In this document: piece after piece, positions 14,619 to 22,306 of the stretch
Layout: each line of letters starts with the position of its first letter
Position numbering within the stretch: position 1 is the first letter of the stretch
NCBI GenBank assembly: GCA_965371665.1
Contig: CBDUZI010000041.1
Coordinates: forward strand, 1 to 22,306
Reading direction: 5' to 3'
DNA length: 22,306 nt
Source of the DNA: JAUVAV01 sp965371665
GTDB taxonomy: Bacteria > Oederibacteriota > JAAXVQ01 > JAUVAV01
Position numbers and translations under genes: made by a program
The notes under the pieces: model-generated
The model's database searches: none
Seen by the model: the letters and a program-made list of their open reading frames with translations, nothing else
What the model was told of the DNA's origin: nothing

Positions 14619-16053
14619 ATTGCCTTCCTGGAAGCCGGAATGGTGCATAAGCAAGCAGCAACACCATTAACCAGAATATAAAACTCATTCGCGGCTGCCA
14701 GAGAAAATAATCCACCAGACTATGCAAAAGAAAGCCAGCTATTCCTGCCCAAACTCCGTAAATATAAGGTGGAGCTTCTCCGGGAACCATGTTGCGCAGG
14801 CGAAAAAAACATTTTAGCAACAGGCCGCCGAGGTAACCAAATAGTAAAAATGCACCCAGCAGGCCGGTCTCAACCAGGGAACAGAGTCCCCAGTTATGGG
14901 GATGATAGGGGGGATAATTTTCAGCCACGCTTAATGCCATGGCTGTATTATATTTATTATTGGGACCCGTGCCCACAACCGGAGACAACTGGAAATAATC
15001 CAAGGCCTGCTTCCAAATAAATATACGTTCAATATTCTGCGCCTGCCGGGGGGAGTAAAAATTTCCGAGTCGCTTATGTACTTCCGTCGGCATAAATTTC
15101 CACGCCAGAGCAAGCAGCAGCATAAAAAAACATATTCCGGCCAGGAGTTTCATCGGCTTTTTCAGCATAATTATCAGGCTTGAAAAAAGCGCGATACAAA
15201 TACTCAACCAGGCCCCGCGGGAAAAGGTAAGTACCAACATCACACTTTGCGTAATCCAAATTCCTAAAAATATGCTTTTGTGGAAAATATTTTTAACCGT
15301 TAGCCAATAAGTAAAAACCATGGGCATCGTCAATATCAATAAAGCGGCCAAAGACGTAGCCCCGCCTCCGATCAATGACCCTACGGTTAAGCGTTTCTCA
15401 TAGGAAAACATTTTTACGGGTCCCCCGGCAAAAGAGAAACCGCTTTCCACAAAGAAATAGTTATAGATTCCATAGCCTGCCACGATGAAACTGGCGCCGG
15501 CCAGAGTATAAAAATATTTTGAAATATTCTTAGAATCCATCAATATATGACAAGTCATTACAAAAAACATTCCGAAACGTATGCCCTCCACCAGACCCGC
15601 TGTCATTTTTACGGCAGCAGTATAATCCCGGAACGAGAAAAATATTGAAACCAGCATGCTGCCGGATATAGCAAGCAGCCAAAGAAAATTTCCCGAAAAT
15701 AAAAAAAGCCGTTTATTTTTCAGGGCATTAAACAGCCAGACTAAAAATAAAAGTATAAACAATATCTCGTAAGTATTTAAGTAAAACCAACCCAGGCTGA
15801 AGACCTGCTGATTAAACCGGGAGGGAAGAATAAACATAAGTAGAATGAAAAAAAGATAGGACCATTCCAAATCATAGCAGAGCAAAATAATAAAAACAGC
15901 GACCACCATGACTTTCACCAGTGTTTTTAAGCCCAAAAAGTGAGCTAAGACAGCCGCCAGGGCGCCGGTCAGAATGGCCGTGAATATTAAAAGCCCGTGC
16001 TTTCCCAGCCATTCGGGCAGCGACATTTGGGTGGAAACACTCTTCAGCAGCAT
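14596..16053 (-). CDS. O-antigen ligase / Wzy-like polymerase membrane protein
   Basis: A 485-aa protein with about 10-12 hydrophobic helices spread over the whole length. Between helices there is a large loop with the segment ERIFIWKQALDYFQLSPVVG and the conserved YHPHNWGLCSLVETGLLG, the Wzy_C (PF04932) signature. Family members join undecaprenyl-linked repeats into polymer or ligate polymer to an acceptor, on the periplasmic side. With a flippase directly upstream and export genes further upstream, the polymerase role is more likely than ligase, but sequence alone does not decide. ATG 16053 has GGAG 6 bp upstream. It starts 9 bp after the flippase stop and overlaps the next glycosyltransferase by 23 bp. 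Confidence 0.85.
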   Translation of the reverse strand: MLLKSVSTQMSLPEWLGKHGLLIFTAILTGALAAVLAHFLGLKTLVKVMVVAVFIILLCYDLEWSYLFFILLMFILPSRFNQQVFSLGWFYLNTYEILFILLFLVWLFNALKNKRLFLFSGNFLWLLAISGSMLVSIFFSFRDYTAAVKMTAGLVEGIRFGMFFVMTCHILMDSKNISKYFYTLAGASFIVAGYGIYNYFFVESGFSFAGGPVKMFSYEKRLTVGSLIGGGATSLAALLILTMPMVFTYWLTVKNIFHKSIFLGIWITQSVMLVLTFSRGAWLSICIALFSSLIIMLKKPMKLLAGICFFMLLLALAWKFMPTEVHKRLGNFYSPRQAQNIERIFIWKQALDYFQLSPVVGTGPNNKYNTAMALSVAENYPPYHPHNWGLCSLVETGLLGAFLLFGYLGGLLLKCFFRLRNMVPGEAPPYIYGVWAGIAGFLLHSLVDYFLWQPRMSFIFWLMVLLLAYAPFRLPGRQYEYTASG

Positions 16054-16062
16054 GTATTGCTC

Positions 16063-17610
16063 CTATCGGCTAATGACATGTTTGAGCTTACTAAGGCAAT
16101 AAAAAAATTCGTTAATTTTAAAATAATATCCTATCCCAAAATAAAACCCGGCGCTCAATAAAACATTCGAACTCAATTGGAGGAAATCCGGCAAGCCTGC
16201 CAGCAGCTCGAGCTGCCAGCTCCATTTTATGAGCAGCGATATGACCGACATGCCCAGGGCCGCTAATATAAATTTAATAGCCGGGAAATAAATTGCGGCC
16301 CGGGTTATTTTGAATATCCGAAAATGCAGGTAATAAAGCATTAGCGCAAAATAGACGAGGTTGGCAATGAGATTTGCGAGGGCGAGGCCCATAACCTCAA
16401 AAGGCTGCATCAGCCAAAGAGCGAATCCGACATTGACAGCAACGCCGAGCAGGGTGATCGAGACCGGCAACCATACTTTTCTGAGGGTAAAAAAAAGTAT
16501 TAAAAATATGTTTCCCAGCCCCAGGGGGATCAAGTTCAGAGCATAGTACAAAAAGATATCCGCCGTGGTCCTGGTGAATTCGGGTCCAAAAGCTCCCCGT
16601 TCAAATAGAAGTTGAATAATCTCCTTTTTCAGTACCATGATTCCCATCACTATAGGCAGCGTAATCATCAAAAATAATCTGATCGTTGTCAGAAATTTTT
16701 CGCGAAAATTAATCATATCCCCTTCGGCTACCGAAAAAGTCACATCCGGATAGACAGCCCGGCAGACAGGAATAATAATCACCATTTGAATTAATTGCAG
16801 AATAATATTGGAAAAATAAAGCATGGAGATCGAGCCTTTTTCTAAAAATGATGCCAGGTTGCGGGTAATCATGAGGTTGGCTTGATCTAAAAAAAACAGC
16901 AGAATAACCGGCAGGATAAAATGCAGCCACTCCTGCCGGTTTATTTCCGGAACTTGGATTATTTTCCCGGTTGGAAGCCGGTTTTTCCACAAAACTATAA
17001 GCACGAACAAACATTGAAAGCCATAACCGGCCAGAATTCCCCAGGCCAGACTGGTGATACCGATCCGGCTTCCCCATATCAACAAGGCCGCGATGGGAAA
17101 TAAATTCATGCCCAGCGCCGCCAGAGACGGCCACCAAAAATTCCTACAGGCTTGTAAAATGGCGGTCGCATAGATAAAAATGCCTGAAAAAATGATGATA
17201 GGCGCCAGTATACAGAAATAACGCAGACCCAGCCGGAATTGCTCCGGGGTAAATCCCAGGGCTGCTATCTTGAGAAGCGGAGCGGAAAAAATGATACCTG
17301 CAGCAGTTAAAATAGTCAGGCTGAAGCAGAGCCACCGTAAAATACGCATGGCAAAGGCCCAGGCCATGGCTTCGCCGCTTTCCACCCGGATACGGTTGAA
17401 AAGATTGATAAACACAAAAGGAATAGTGGCATTCAGGATATTCATAAAAATAGTGGGCAGCAGGAAGGCTGCCAAATAAGCATCTAAATCAGCGCCCGGG
17501 CCGAAGATATAGGCCACCAAACCCTCGCGAAAATACCCGAGCAAGCCGCTCAGCAGCGCGAAAATGCTTAGAATAACCGTGGCCTGGGATACTGTTTGTT
17601 TCGAAATCAT
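16063..17610 (-). CDS. MurJ/MviN-like lipid-linked oligosaccharide flippase
   Basis: This 515-aa membrane protein of the MOP superfamily has about 14 hydrophobic helices. The start (SQATVILSIFALLSGLLGYFREGLVAY) and the internal FGPGADLDAYLAAFLLP are typical of MurJ. IIQLLFERGAFGPEFT (family RGAF) follows around residues 305-320. Within an EPS locus it probably takes the place of Wzx and moves the undecaprenyl-linked repeat to the periplasmic face, but a lipid II role is also possible. ATG 17610 overlaps the preceding stop as ATGA and has no ribosome binding site, so it is probably translated by coupling. The gap to the polymerase-like gene is 9 bp. Confidence 0.85.
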   Translation of the reverse strand: MISKQTVSQATVILSIFALLSGLLGYFREGLVAYIFGPGADLDAYLAAFLLPTIFMNILNATIPFVFINLFNRIRVESGEAMAWAFAMRILRWLCFSLTILTAAGIIFSAPLLKIAALGFTPEQFRLGLRYFCILAPIIIFSGIFIYATAILQACRNFWWPSLAALGMNLFPIAALLIWGSRIGITSLAWGILAGYGFQCLFVLIVLWKNRLPTGKIIQVPEINRQEWLHFILPVILLFFLDQANLMITRNLASFLEKGSISMLYFSNIILQLIQMVIIIPVCRAVYPDVTFSVAEGDMINFREKFLTTIRLFLMITLPIVMGIMVLKKEIIQLLFERGAFGPEFTRTTADIFLYYALNLIPLGLGNIFLILFFTLRKVWLPVSITLLGVAVNVGFALWLMQPFEVMGLALANLIANLVYFALMLYYLHFRIFKITRAAIYFPAIKFILAALGMSVISLLIKWSWQLELLAGLPDFLQLSSNVLLSAGFYFGIGYYFKINEFFYCLSKLKHVISR

Positions 17611-19442
17611 GGCTTGACTTTTGGTTTGGCGGGAGTGCCTTTGCCCGGTTTATTTCCGGCGCCTGGCAAGACTGGATTTGCTTCCCCCCGGGATGGCGCA
17701 GCGAAGGATTCCCGAATTTGCCTGTTTATAAAAAACAGCTTGCGACGTTTAATTCTGGCCTCAATCTCGAAATTAAATCGTTTCATTATTTTTTGACTGG
17801 CATTATTGTTTGTATCCACCAGGCAAAAAAGACGTTGGGCTTTTTTAACTTTTGCATCTTCAAACGTACTTTTAAGAAGCAACACCATTAATCCTTTGCC
17901 ACGGTACGGTTTATCGATTATACCGTCATAGAGGTAAATATCATTTCTTCCAACTTTTATTTTTGCCTCGTGGTCCTGATCAAATTGATCTCTTTGCGTG
18001 ATCCAGCTATAGCCGACTAGTTTACCCTTATGCAGTGCCCCCCAGCAGCGATCACCTCCCCAAAAACGCCCGATCAGCATCTGCATGTTTTTGCGGGCAA
18101 CATACTGTTCCAAAAGAGCATAATCAACCAGGGTGATTTCTCTGACTATCACATCTTTTTGAAACCGCCGGGTGGCCCGGGGATAAAGAATATTTTGAGG
18201 TCTAACGCTCAAAATATAACTATCCGCATGGATATATATCTTTTTCAGAAGCATTTTCAGGCCCGGACCGGCATAATGACGCCAGCCCTTTTTTCTAACG
18301 GCATGGGCATAATAGCCGGTCAGTTCAAAGATTAATAACCTAATTCTTTTCAAGGGAACAAACCACCGGAGATAATTGCGGTTTAAAAATTCATGGCCTT
18401 TTCGCAGAAAAAAATATATCCATTTAACGGCAATATTTTTGAATATGATGAGTTCATGGTTTAGCTGCATTTCCGCGCCATACCGCCGTTTAAATAAAAA
18501 GTCTCCCCGCAGGAAGTCTATACATTTATATCCGGAAGCAAAGGCATGCTTAAGATTGTAAAAGTCCAGGAAAAGTCCCAGGGACAGCTTGCTGAAAATC
18601 TTGTCATGACAGCAATTGTATTCGGAATAGACTTTTTTATAAATAAAATTGTAGTTATAGCTAACCAGCTTTTTGTTAAAATAAAGCATGACAATTTGCA
18701 CCAGATGCCTGAAAGGACTGTTCAGAAGATAATCGCAATGAAATTTTCGATACTGTTCATCAACAAACATCAGTGTTTTTCTTTTATCCGATAAGGCCAG
18801 GTGGTTCAGGGTGATAATCTCCTCCATTATTTCCGGAGTTATGTCCGGGCCCGATACTATTTTAATCGTCGTATCAATCAGCAATCGCTCATGTCGTCTA
18901 TAAAGCTTTTTCAATCTTTTGCTGATCGTTTGGAGATAGCTTTCCCAGGTGCGGTTTTCAAGATTCACTATAAAGGTCCGGCTGGACACGGATTGTGACC
19001 AGGAAAGATTCCGGGAGGAAATTGGGGCGGCAAACAAGCAAAACGCCTTTTCCGGCATTTCTTTGAAGCGCAGAAAGTGCCAGGCTTCTTTATGTTCCTG
19101 CAAGTAGTCCAGCAAGGCGCGAATAACCCGTTCCTCATACCCTGCGGCAGTGATAAGCCTGCAATAATCCGAGACTTCTTCGGCCAGGAATTGCAGTTGC
19201 CGGGCCTTGGTGACCAGTAGATCCAGGGTCTTGCAAAATAAGGGAGCCACCCCCACTAAGCGGCTGTCGTCATACACGGCTAATACGAATAGTTCATTTT
19301 CATCTCCAAATACTTGCCACCAGGACGCAACCCATTCAAACCGTTGAAATACGGTCAAATCATTATGGCTGTCAACCAATCGATTCCAATCATTTTGGAT
19401 GCCAATTAAATTTTCCAGACTGCTGAATTTTACTACTTTCAT
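17607..19442 (-). CDS. Fused CelD/BcsL-type acyltransferase and GNAT acetyltransferase
   Basis: A 611-aa protein with two acyltransferase units. The first (about 1-335) has the CelD/BcsL (Acetyltransf_6) pattern: NDLTVFQRFEWVASWW (27-42), a basic segment SKRLKKLYRRHERL near 174-187, and the diagnostic DFLRGDFLFKRRYGAE (309-324). A linker of about 100 residues follows. The second (about 430-570) is an ordinary GNAT domain, with YLYDGIIDKPYRGKGLMVLL holding the acetyl-CoA loop motif YRGKG (513-517) and DTNNNASQKIMKRFNF afterwards. The last 30 residues are rich in Pro, Gly and Lys. Both units probably acylate sugars of the EPS or its precursor. Neither donor nor acceptor is known. The two are usually found on separate genes. 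It overlaps the flippase start by 4 bp; upstream is a 103-bp gap. Confidence 0.8.
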   Translation of the reverse strand: MKVVKFSSLENLIGIQNDWNRLVDSHNDLTVFQRFEWVASWWQVFGDENELFVLAVYDDSRLVGVAPLFCKTLDLLVTKARQLQFLAEEVSDYCRLITAAGYEERVIRALLDYLQEHKEAWHFLRFKEMPEKAFCLFAAPISSRNLSWSQSVSSRTFIVNLENRTWESYLQTISKRLKKLYRRHERLLIDTTIKIVSGPDITPEIMEEIITLNHLALSDKRKTLMFVDEQYRKFHCDYLLNSPFRHLVQIVMLYFNKKLVSYNYNFIYKKVYSEYNCCHDKIFSKLSLGLFLDFYNLKHAFASGYKCIDFLRGDFLFKRRYGAEMQLNHELIIFKNIAVKWIYFFLRKGHEFLNRNYLRWFVPLKRIRLLIFELTGYYAHAVRKKGWRHYAGPGLKMLLKKIYIHADSYILSVRPQNILYPRATRRFQKDVIVREITLVDYALLEQYVARKNMQMLIGRFWGGDRCWGALHKGKLVGYSWITQRDQFDQDHEAKIKVGRNDIYLYDGIIDKPYRGKGLMVLLLKSTFEDAKVKKAQRLFCLVDTNNNASQKIMKRFNFEIEARIKRRKLFFINRQIRESFAAPSRGEANPVLPGAGNKPGKGTPAKPKVKP

Positions 19443-19545
19443 TACCTTCGATTATTTCCTTTGGGTTTTTCTCGTGCCAGGAGAGTAGTGCGGAATATTA
19501 AATTTTTCCCGCCATAAATATGCGCTACCTTCCTTCTGAGGCTTT

Positions 19546-20181
19546 TTATTTATAGAGTAATCTGTAAATATTTTCCGATATCGGATAGCGTCGTTTGTTG
19601 AGGATAAATCCCATAAGCGGGACCGAATATTTTTGGATAACTTTCAGGGCTTTGTCAATAACCGGTTTTCTGGTCTTGTCCGCTTCTACAATAAAATAAA
19701 GACCTTGCACCAGCTTGAACCAAAGCATGATGTCCGGCGTAGTAAGCACCGGCGGACCATCGATTACCAGGTAATCATATTTATTTTCATATTTTGCGAG
19801 CATTGCAGTAAATTCTTCCGCTTTTGCATTATATCCCGGTGACTCGTTAAAACCGACCGCAATTGAGTCATAAGCCGCTGTTTTTTCAAGTACCGGCACA
19901 TTGCTTTTGGGGATTTTCTGCCCTGGGTCCGTGGTTTTCATAAGACCATTTTCCATTCTTCCTGTCACCTGTGAAGAGCTGTCGAGGAGTAAAACATTTT
20001 TTTGGCTCTGAAATACCAGTACTTTGGCAAAAATTCGCGCAATAGTGGTATTGCCTGCGCCGGAAGTAGCAGAAGTAAACATGACCACCTGCGGCCCGGC
20101 AGAGACCTTATTATTAATAAAAGTATTGACCAATCGGTCAAACTGCTGTTGAAACAATTCGCTTTTGGCTTTTCGATTCAC
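19546..20181 (-). CDS. BY-kinase/CpsD-like ATPase with degenerate Walker A
   Basis: The 211-aa protein has the fold pattern of the cytoplasmic tyrosine autokinase partner of Wzz proteins (CpsD/CapB/EpsD). Walker A should read GxxGxGKT, but here it is TSATSGAGNTTIA with Asn for the essential Lys (AAT codon near 20052-20054). The Walker A' region is NVLLLDSSSQ, keeping one Asp of the usual DAD. Walker B is YDYLVIDGPPVL and intact. The C-terminal tail has tyrosines in RRYPISENIYRLLYK, fewer than most BY-kinases. I chose GTG 20181 because AAGGAG lies 9 bp upstream; TTG 20187 is 3 bp from it. It overlaps the Wzz gene by about 45 bp, as is typical for the pair. Expected to be a non-hydrolysing regulator, or to use another lysine; this is inference. 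Confidence 0.78.
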   Translation of the reverse strand: MNRKAKSELFQQQFDRLVNTFINNKVSAGPQVVMFTSATSGAGNTTIARIFAKVLVFQSQKNVLLLDSSSQVTGRMENGLMKTTDPGQKIPKSNVPVLEKTAAYDSIAVGFNESPGYNAKAEEFTAMLAKYENKYDYLVIDGPPVLTTPDIMLWFKLVQGLYFIVEADKTRKPVIDKALKVIQKYSVPLMGFILNKRRYPISENIYRLLYK

Positions 20182-21385
20182 GTTCAATCGCTCCTTTATG
20201 GTCTAATAAGGGAATAGAGGCAGCTACCGGCAGGTTGAATATCTGTTCCAGCTGTGCTTCCTCGTAGAAGGTATCATTAATATAATAAAAAAAGATTACC
20301 AAAACAGCGCCAAACATTCCAGCAATACCCAGAGCCAATCCCAAACGCCAGATCAAACCCATCCCTTTGGGCTCCAGAGGCGGAATCGCCTGGCTAATCA
20401 CGTGCACGCTTACGATTTTGTGCCTATCCATCTCTTTCCAGATTAAGGCCTTGTCCAGTTGCTTTTTATAGAGCGTGCTTCGTATTTCGGCTATATGCTT
20501 CTGCCGTTCCAATACATTATATCTTTTTTCCTTCGCGGCGTAGGTTTTCCGTTCTTTCTTCAACATTTTCCGGATATCAACAATCTGCTTGTTAAGCTCC
20601 AGGACCGGTTGACTGGCTGGCTTGTATTTACTCAAAAGCTGTTTCTTTTCGAATTCAAGCTCTAATATCTTTTTTTCCATGTAGTTGATACTTTCTGAAG
20701 ATTGGGAACGAAATGTCCGGGGAGACAGGGGCGAGGTATAGCCGGGAGATTTTTCGTGGACGCCGGCGTAAAATTCCTTCATTTTCTGCTCAGTCTGCTC
20801 CAATACCCCTCTGGCCTCTTCTTCGCGTTGCGCCAGGAAGTCATTGAGCCCGGCTGAACTATGTACCTGAATATGTTTATCCAAATAGAGTTCCAGCAAT
20901 TTGTTGACAGTATCAGCGGCTCCCTGAGGATCACTGCCCCGGTAACGAACCTCGATAACATCTGTATTGATAATCTGAGCAATGCTCATTTTTTTTTGCA
21001 GGCGCCTGACAGCCTCCTGGAGCTGCCTTTCGCGCTTATCGGATTGGGGTTGGGGCAGATATTTTTCCGCTCCTTTTTGTTCGACAAGCTTTCGCAAGAG
21101 GTCAGGACTCTTAATAATTTCGATTTCGCTATTGATGTCTTCGGGCCGCAGTTGCCCGGAAAAATAGGTTTCGTTTTCCACGATAAGGTTGTTTCCATAT
21201 CGTTCCCGGCCCGGTTTGATCAAAATTTTCGACGAAGCCTCGTATTCTTTTTTTTCCCAAAAATTCAGCAACCCCGCCAGCAACAGGCTAAAGCCCATGA
21301 TCAACAAGAGCAGCCACTTATGTTTGAAAATCAGGTATAACGCTTCCCGGCTCAACATATTCTGGTGCTTACCTGTCAGTTCCAT
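20138..21385 (-). CDS. GumC/Wzz-type polysaccharide chain-length and export co-polymerase
   Basis: This 415-aa inner-membrane protein controls the length of the EPS and links polymerisation to export. Membrane helices lie at about 23-40 and 346-368. The first is followed by YEASSKILIKPGRERYG, and the second is preceded by the family Pro/Gly stretch QAIPPLEPKGMG (332-343). Between them the periplasmic part includes EIIKSPDLLRKL (89-100) and extended charged helices (about 180-320) likely to form coiled coils. The short cytoplasmic tail lacks a fused kinase, and the kinase-like protein is encoded separately directly downstream, overlapping its end. ATG 21385 has a purine-rich GGAGAGAG upstream. 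It follows the export lipoprotein gene by 19 bp, the usual order of such loci. Confidence 0.88.
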   Translation of the reverse strand: MELTGKHQNMLSREALYLIFKHKWLLLLIMGFSLLLAGLLNFWEKKEYEASSKILIKPGRERYGNNLIVENETYFSGQLRPEDINSEIEIIKSPDLLRKLVEQKGAEKYLPQPQSDKRERQLQEAVRRLQKKMSIAQIINTDVIEVRYRGSDPQGAADTVNKLLELYLDKHIQVHSSAGLNDFLAQREEEARGVLEQTEQKMKEFYAGVHEKSPGYTSPLSPRTFRSQSSESINYMEKKILELEFEKKQLLSKYKPASQPVLELNKQIVDIRKMLKKERKTYAAKEKRYNVLERQKHIAEIRSTLYKKQLDKALIWKEMDRHKIVSVHVISQAIPPLEPKGMGLIWRLGLALGIAGMFGAVLVIFFYYINDTFYEEAQLEQIFNLPVAASIPLLDHKGAIERESKSQKRIVSTAV

Positions 21386-21404
21386 TTCATCTCTCTCCTA
21401 TGGC

Positions 21405-22112
21405 TTATTGAACCTGAAGATCGTAAACATAGCTGAATCCCACTGAACGGCTGAAGGGTATTAATTTATCAATATACTGCTCAATAAATAAATCAGCGGA
21501 GGCAATCGCACTTTTAGACACAAACACCATATCATAGCTCTGGAGAAAAACATCATTACTTGGTTTTTCCAAATCCAACTTGTAAATCTTCGGCTGGTTC
21601 CCGGGCGTCCGCCTGATCAAAATAATATCCCGGGAGCTGGCGGTATTGAGATATCCGCCGGACTGAAAAATGGCCTGCAGAACAGTAAGCGGCGAATCCA
21701 TTTGGATGAGTCCCGGACGGCCGATCTCCCCGCCGATATAGACCTTTTGCCCGGCGAACTGTTTGACAATGACTGTGACTTCCGGACGTTTCAATATATT
21801 TTTATATTTTTCTTTGATGTCCCGGGTCAACCGGGCCGGCGTTTTATCCAGGGCTTCGATATCATCGATCAACTGCAGGGAAATTTTTCCATCCGGCCGA
21901 ATGACCATCTCTTCATTAAGTTCTGCGTTATAGAAAAATTTTATCGAGAGCCGGTCGCCAATCTGCATACGGTAAACAGGCAGCTTCAAAGTCGTCTGCT
22001 TTAAATCTTCAGATAGTTTAGTCACATTTTGATTCTGCGGGCGTATCCCCGGACCGGCGCAACCAACTATCACCAAACTGAATAATATTAATCCTAATTT
22101 TAGCCTGGACAT
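21405..22112 (-). CDS. Polysaccharide export lipoprotein (Wza/EpsE-type)
   Basis: This 235-aa protein is the outer-membrane/periplasmic exporter of the EPS. Residues 1-17 are a lipoprotein signal with hydrophobic core LILFSLVIVG and lipidated Cys18. The Poly_export domain covers about 45-125, with YRMQIGDRLSIKFFYN at its start and the motif RPDGKISLQLI. A SLBB domain follows, with VYIGGEIGRPGLIQM. Unlike E. coli Wza (about 380 aa), only one SLBB unit and a short helical tail are present; small versions are common in exosortase-type EPS loci. ATG 22112 has GGGAG 7 bp upstream. It appears to be the first gene of the long leftward gene set. Confidence 0.9.
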   Translation of the reverse strand: MSRLKLGLILFSLVIVGCAGPGIRPQNQNVTKLSEDLKQTTLKLPVYRMQIGDRLSIKFFYNAELNEEMVIRPDGKISLQLIDDIEALDKTPARLTRDIKEKYKNILKRPEVTVIVKQFAGQKVYIGGEIGRPGLIQMDSPLTVLQAIFQSGGYLNTASSRDIILIRRTPGNQPKIYKLDLEKPSNDVFLQSYDMVFVSKSAIASADLFIEQYIDKLIPFSRSVGFSYVYDLQVQ

Positions 22113-22163
22113 GATTTAACTCCCGAGATTTTCTAAGCCATGAAATGCGGTTCTTTTTTTAAA

Positions 22164-22169
22164 ATTATA
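22164..22169 (-). promoter_or_regulatory. Candidate -10 box ahead of the export lipoprotein gene
   Basis: Minus-strand TATAAT lies 52-57 bp upstream of the ATG at 22112, in an AT-rich leader. No good -35 hexamer is found at 17 or 18 bp from it, so either the promoter needs an activator or this is a chance match. The 194 bp from 22113 to the window end hold no gene I can see. Confidence 0.3.
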
Positions 22170-22263
22170 ACTTCTCACCAGCACACCAGCTTCGCACTAT
22201 AAAAAAATATTTCAAAAAAATGTTCGCAGATTCCGGTTAGACTCTGCTTAACTAGTCGATCCT

Positions 22264-22293
22264 GAAAAAGCCAGTTTTACGCTGTGCTTTTTC
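22264..22293. terminator. Possible intrinsic terminator hairpin
   Basis: GAAAAAGC (22264-22271) pairs with GCTTTTTC (22286-22293), and CAG (22272-22274) with CTG (22282-22284), with a one-base bulge and a 7-nt loop. The run of T at the right arm on the plus strand and the run of A on the left arm give T-runs in both directions. It may separate the EPS gene set from whatever lies further right. Confidence 0.4.
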
Positions 22294-22306
22294 CATAGTT
22301 ATCTTC

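Noticed and set aside
22113..22306. JUMPstart/ops element or sigma-54 promoter upstream of the export lipoprotein
   Set aside because: No GGCGGTAG and no GG-N10-GC spaced motif matching consensus was found in either strand of this stretch.

Overview
The window is almost entirely an exopolysaccharide (EPS) biosynthesis and export locus from a Gram-negative (diderm) bacterium. Diderm architecture is shown directly by an outer-membrane export lipoprotein (Wza type), a GumC/Wzz-type chain-length protein, the last strands of an outer-membrane beta-barrel of PorV/PorQ type, and a secreted protein ending in a type IX secretion (T9SS type A) sorting domain. Two genes, a DUF3473-type polysaccharide deacetylase and a FemAB-like protein, belong to families that normally travel with exosortase (XrtA/EpsH, PEP-CTERM) EPS loci. 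No exosortase and no PEP-CTERM substrate lies inside the window. The mix of exosortase-type EPS genes, a T9SS tail and a DUF4091 protein suggests an uncultured FCB-like or candidate-phylum bacterium. The taxon is inference only. UGA is used as an ordinary stop codon here.

Layout. Positions 1-282 hold nothing I can name, and 283-498 is the C-terminal remnant of a PorV-like barrel. A near-consensus sigma-70 promoter (526-554) then starts a rightward three-gene unit: a GT4 glycosyltransferase, a NodB-type polysaccharide deacetylase, and a secreted right-handed beta-helix protein with a T9SS tail (ends 4513). Everything from 22112 down to 4545 is on the minus strand and converges on that unit. 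In transcription order it reads: Wza-type lipoprotein, GumC/Wzz, BY-kinase-like ATPase with a broken Walker A, CelD/BcsL-GNAT double acyltransferase, MurJ/Wzx-like flippase, O-antigen ligase/Wzy-like polymerase, GT4, PIG-L deacetylase, GT2, GT4-like, a 40-codon remnant of another GT4, XrtA-type deacetylase, FemAB, DUF4091 protein, a 158-bp hairpin element, a Trm112-like small protein and a methyltransferase separated only by an in-frame TGA, and a polyprenyl-phosphate sugar-phosphate transferase.

How the genes fit together (inference from family roles). The sugar-phosphate transferase loads the first sugar on undecaprenyl phosphate. The GT2 and GT4 enzymes extend the repeat unit. PIG-L, the acyltransferases and the methyltransferase modify sugars. 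The MurJ-like flippase and Wzy-like protein translocate and polymerise, and the Wzz, kinase-like and Wza proteins control length and export. The deacetylases, beta-helix protein and DUF4091 protein probably act on polysaccharide outside the cytoplasm. Many neighbouring genes overlap by 4-50 bp, which suggests translational coupling.

The most unusual points are: the BY-kinase-like protein with Asn in place of the Walker A lysine; the Trm112-methyltransferase reading frame interrupted by one TGA; the orphan glycosyltransferase start wedged between two coupled genes; and the 158-bp perfect-ended inverted-repeat element.
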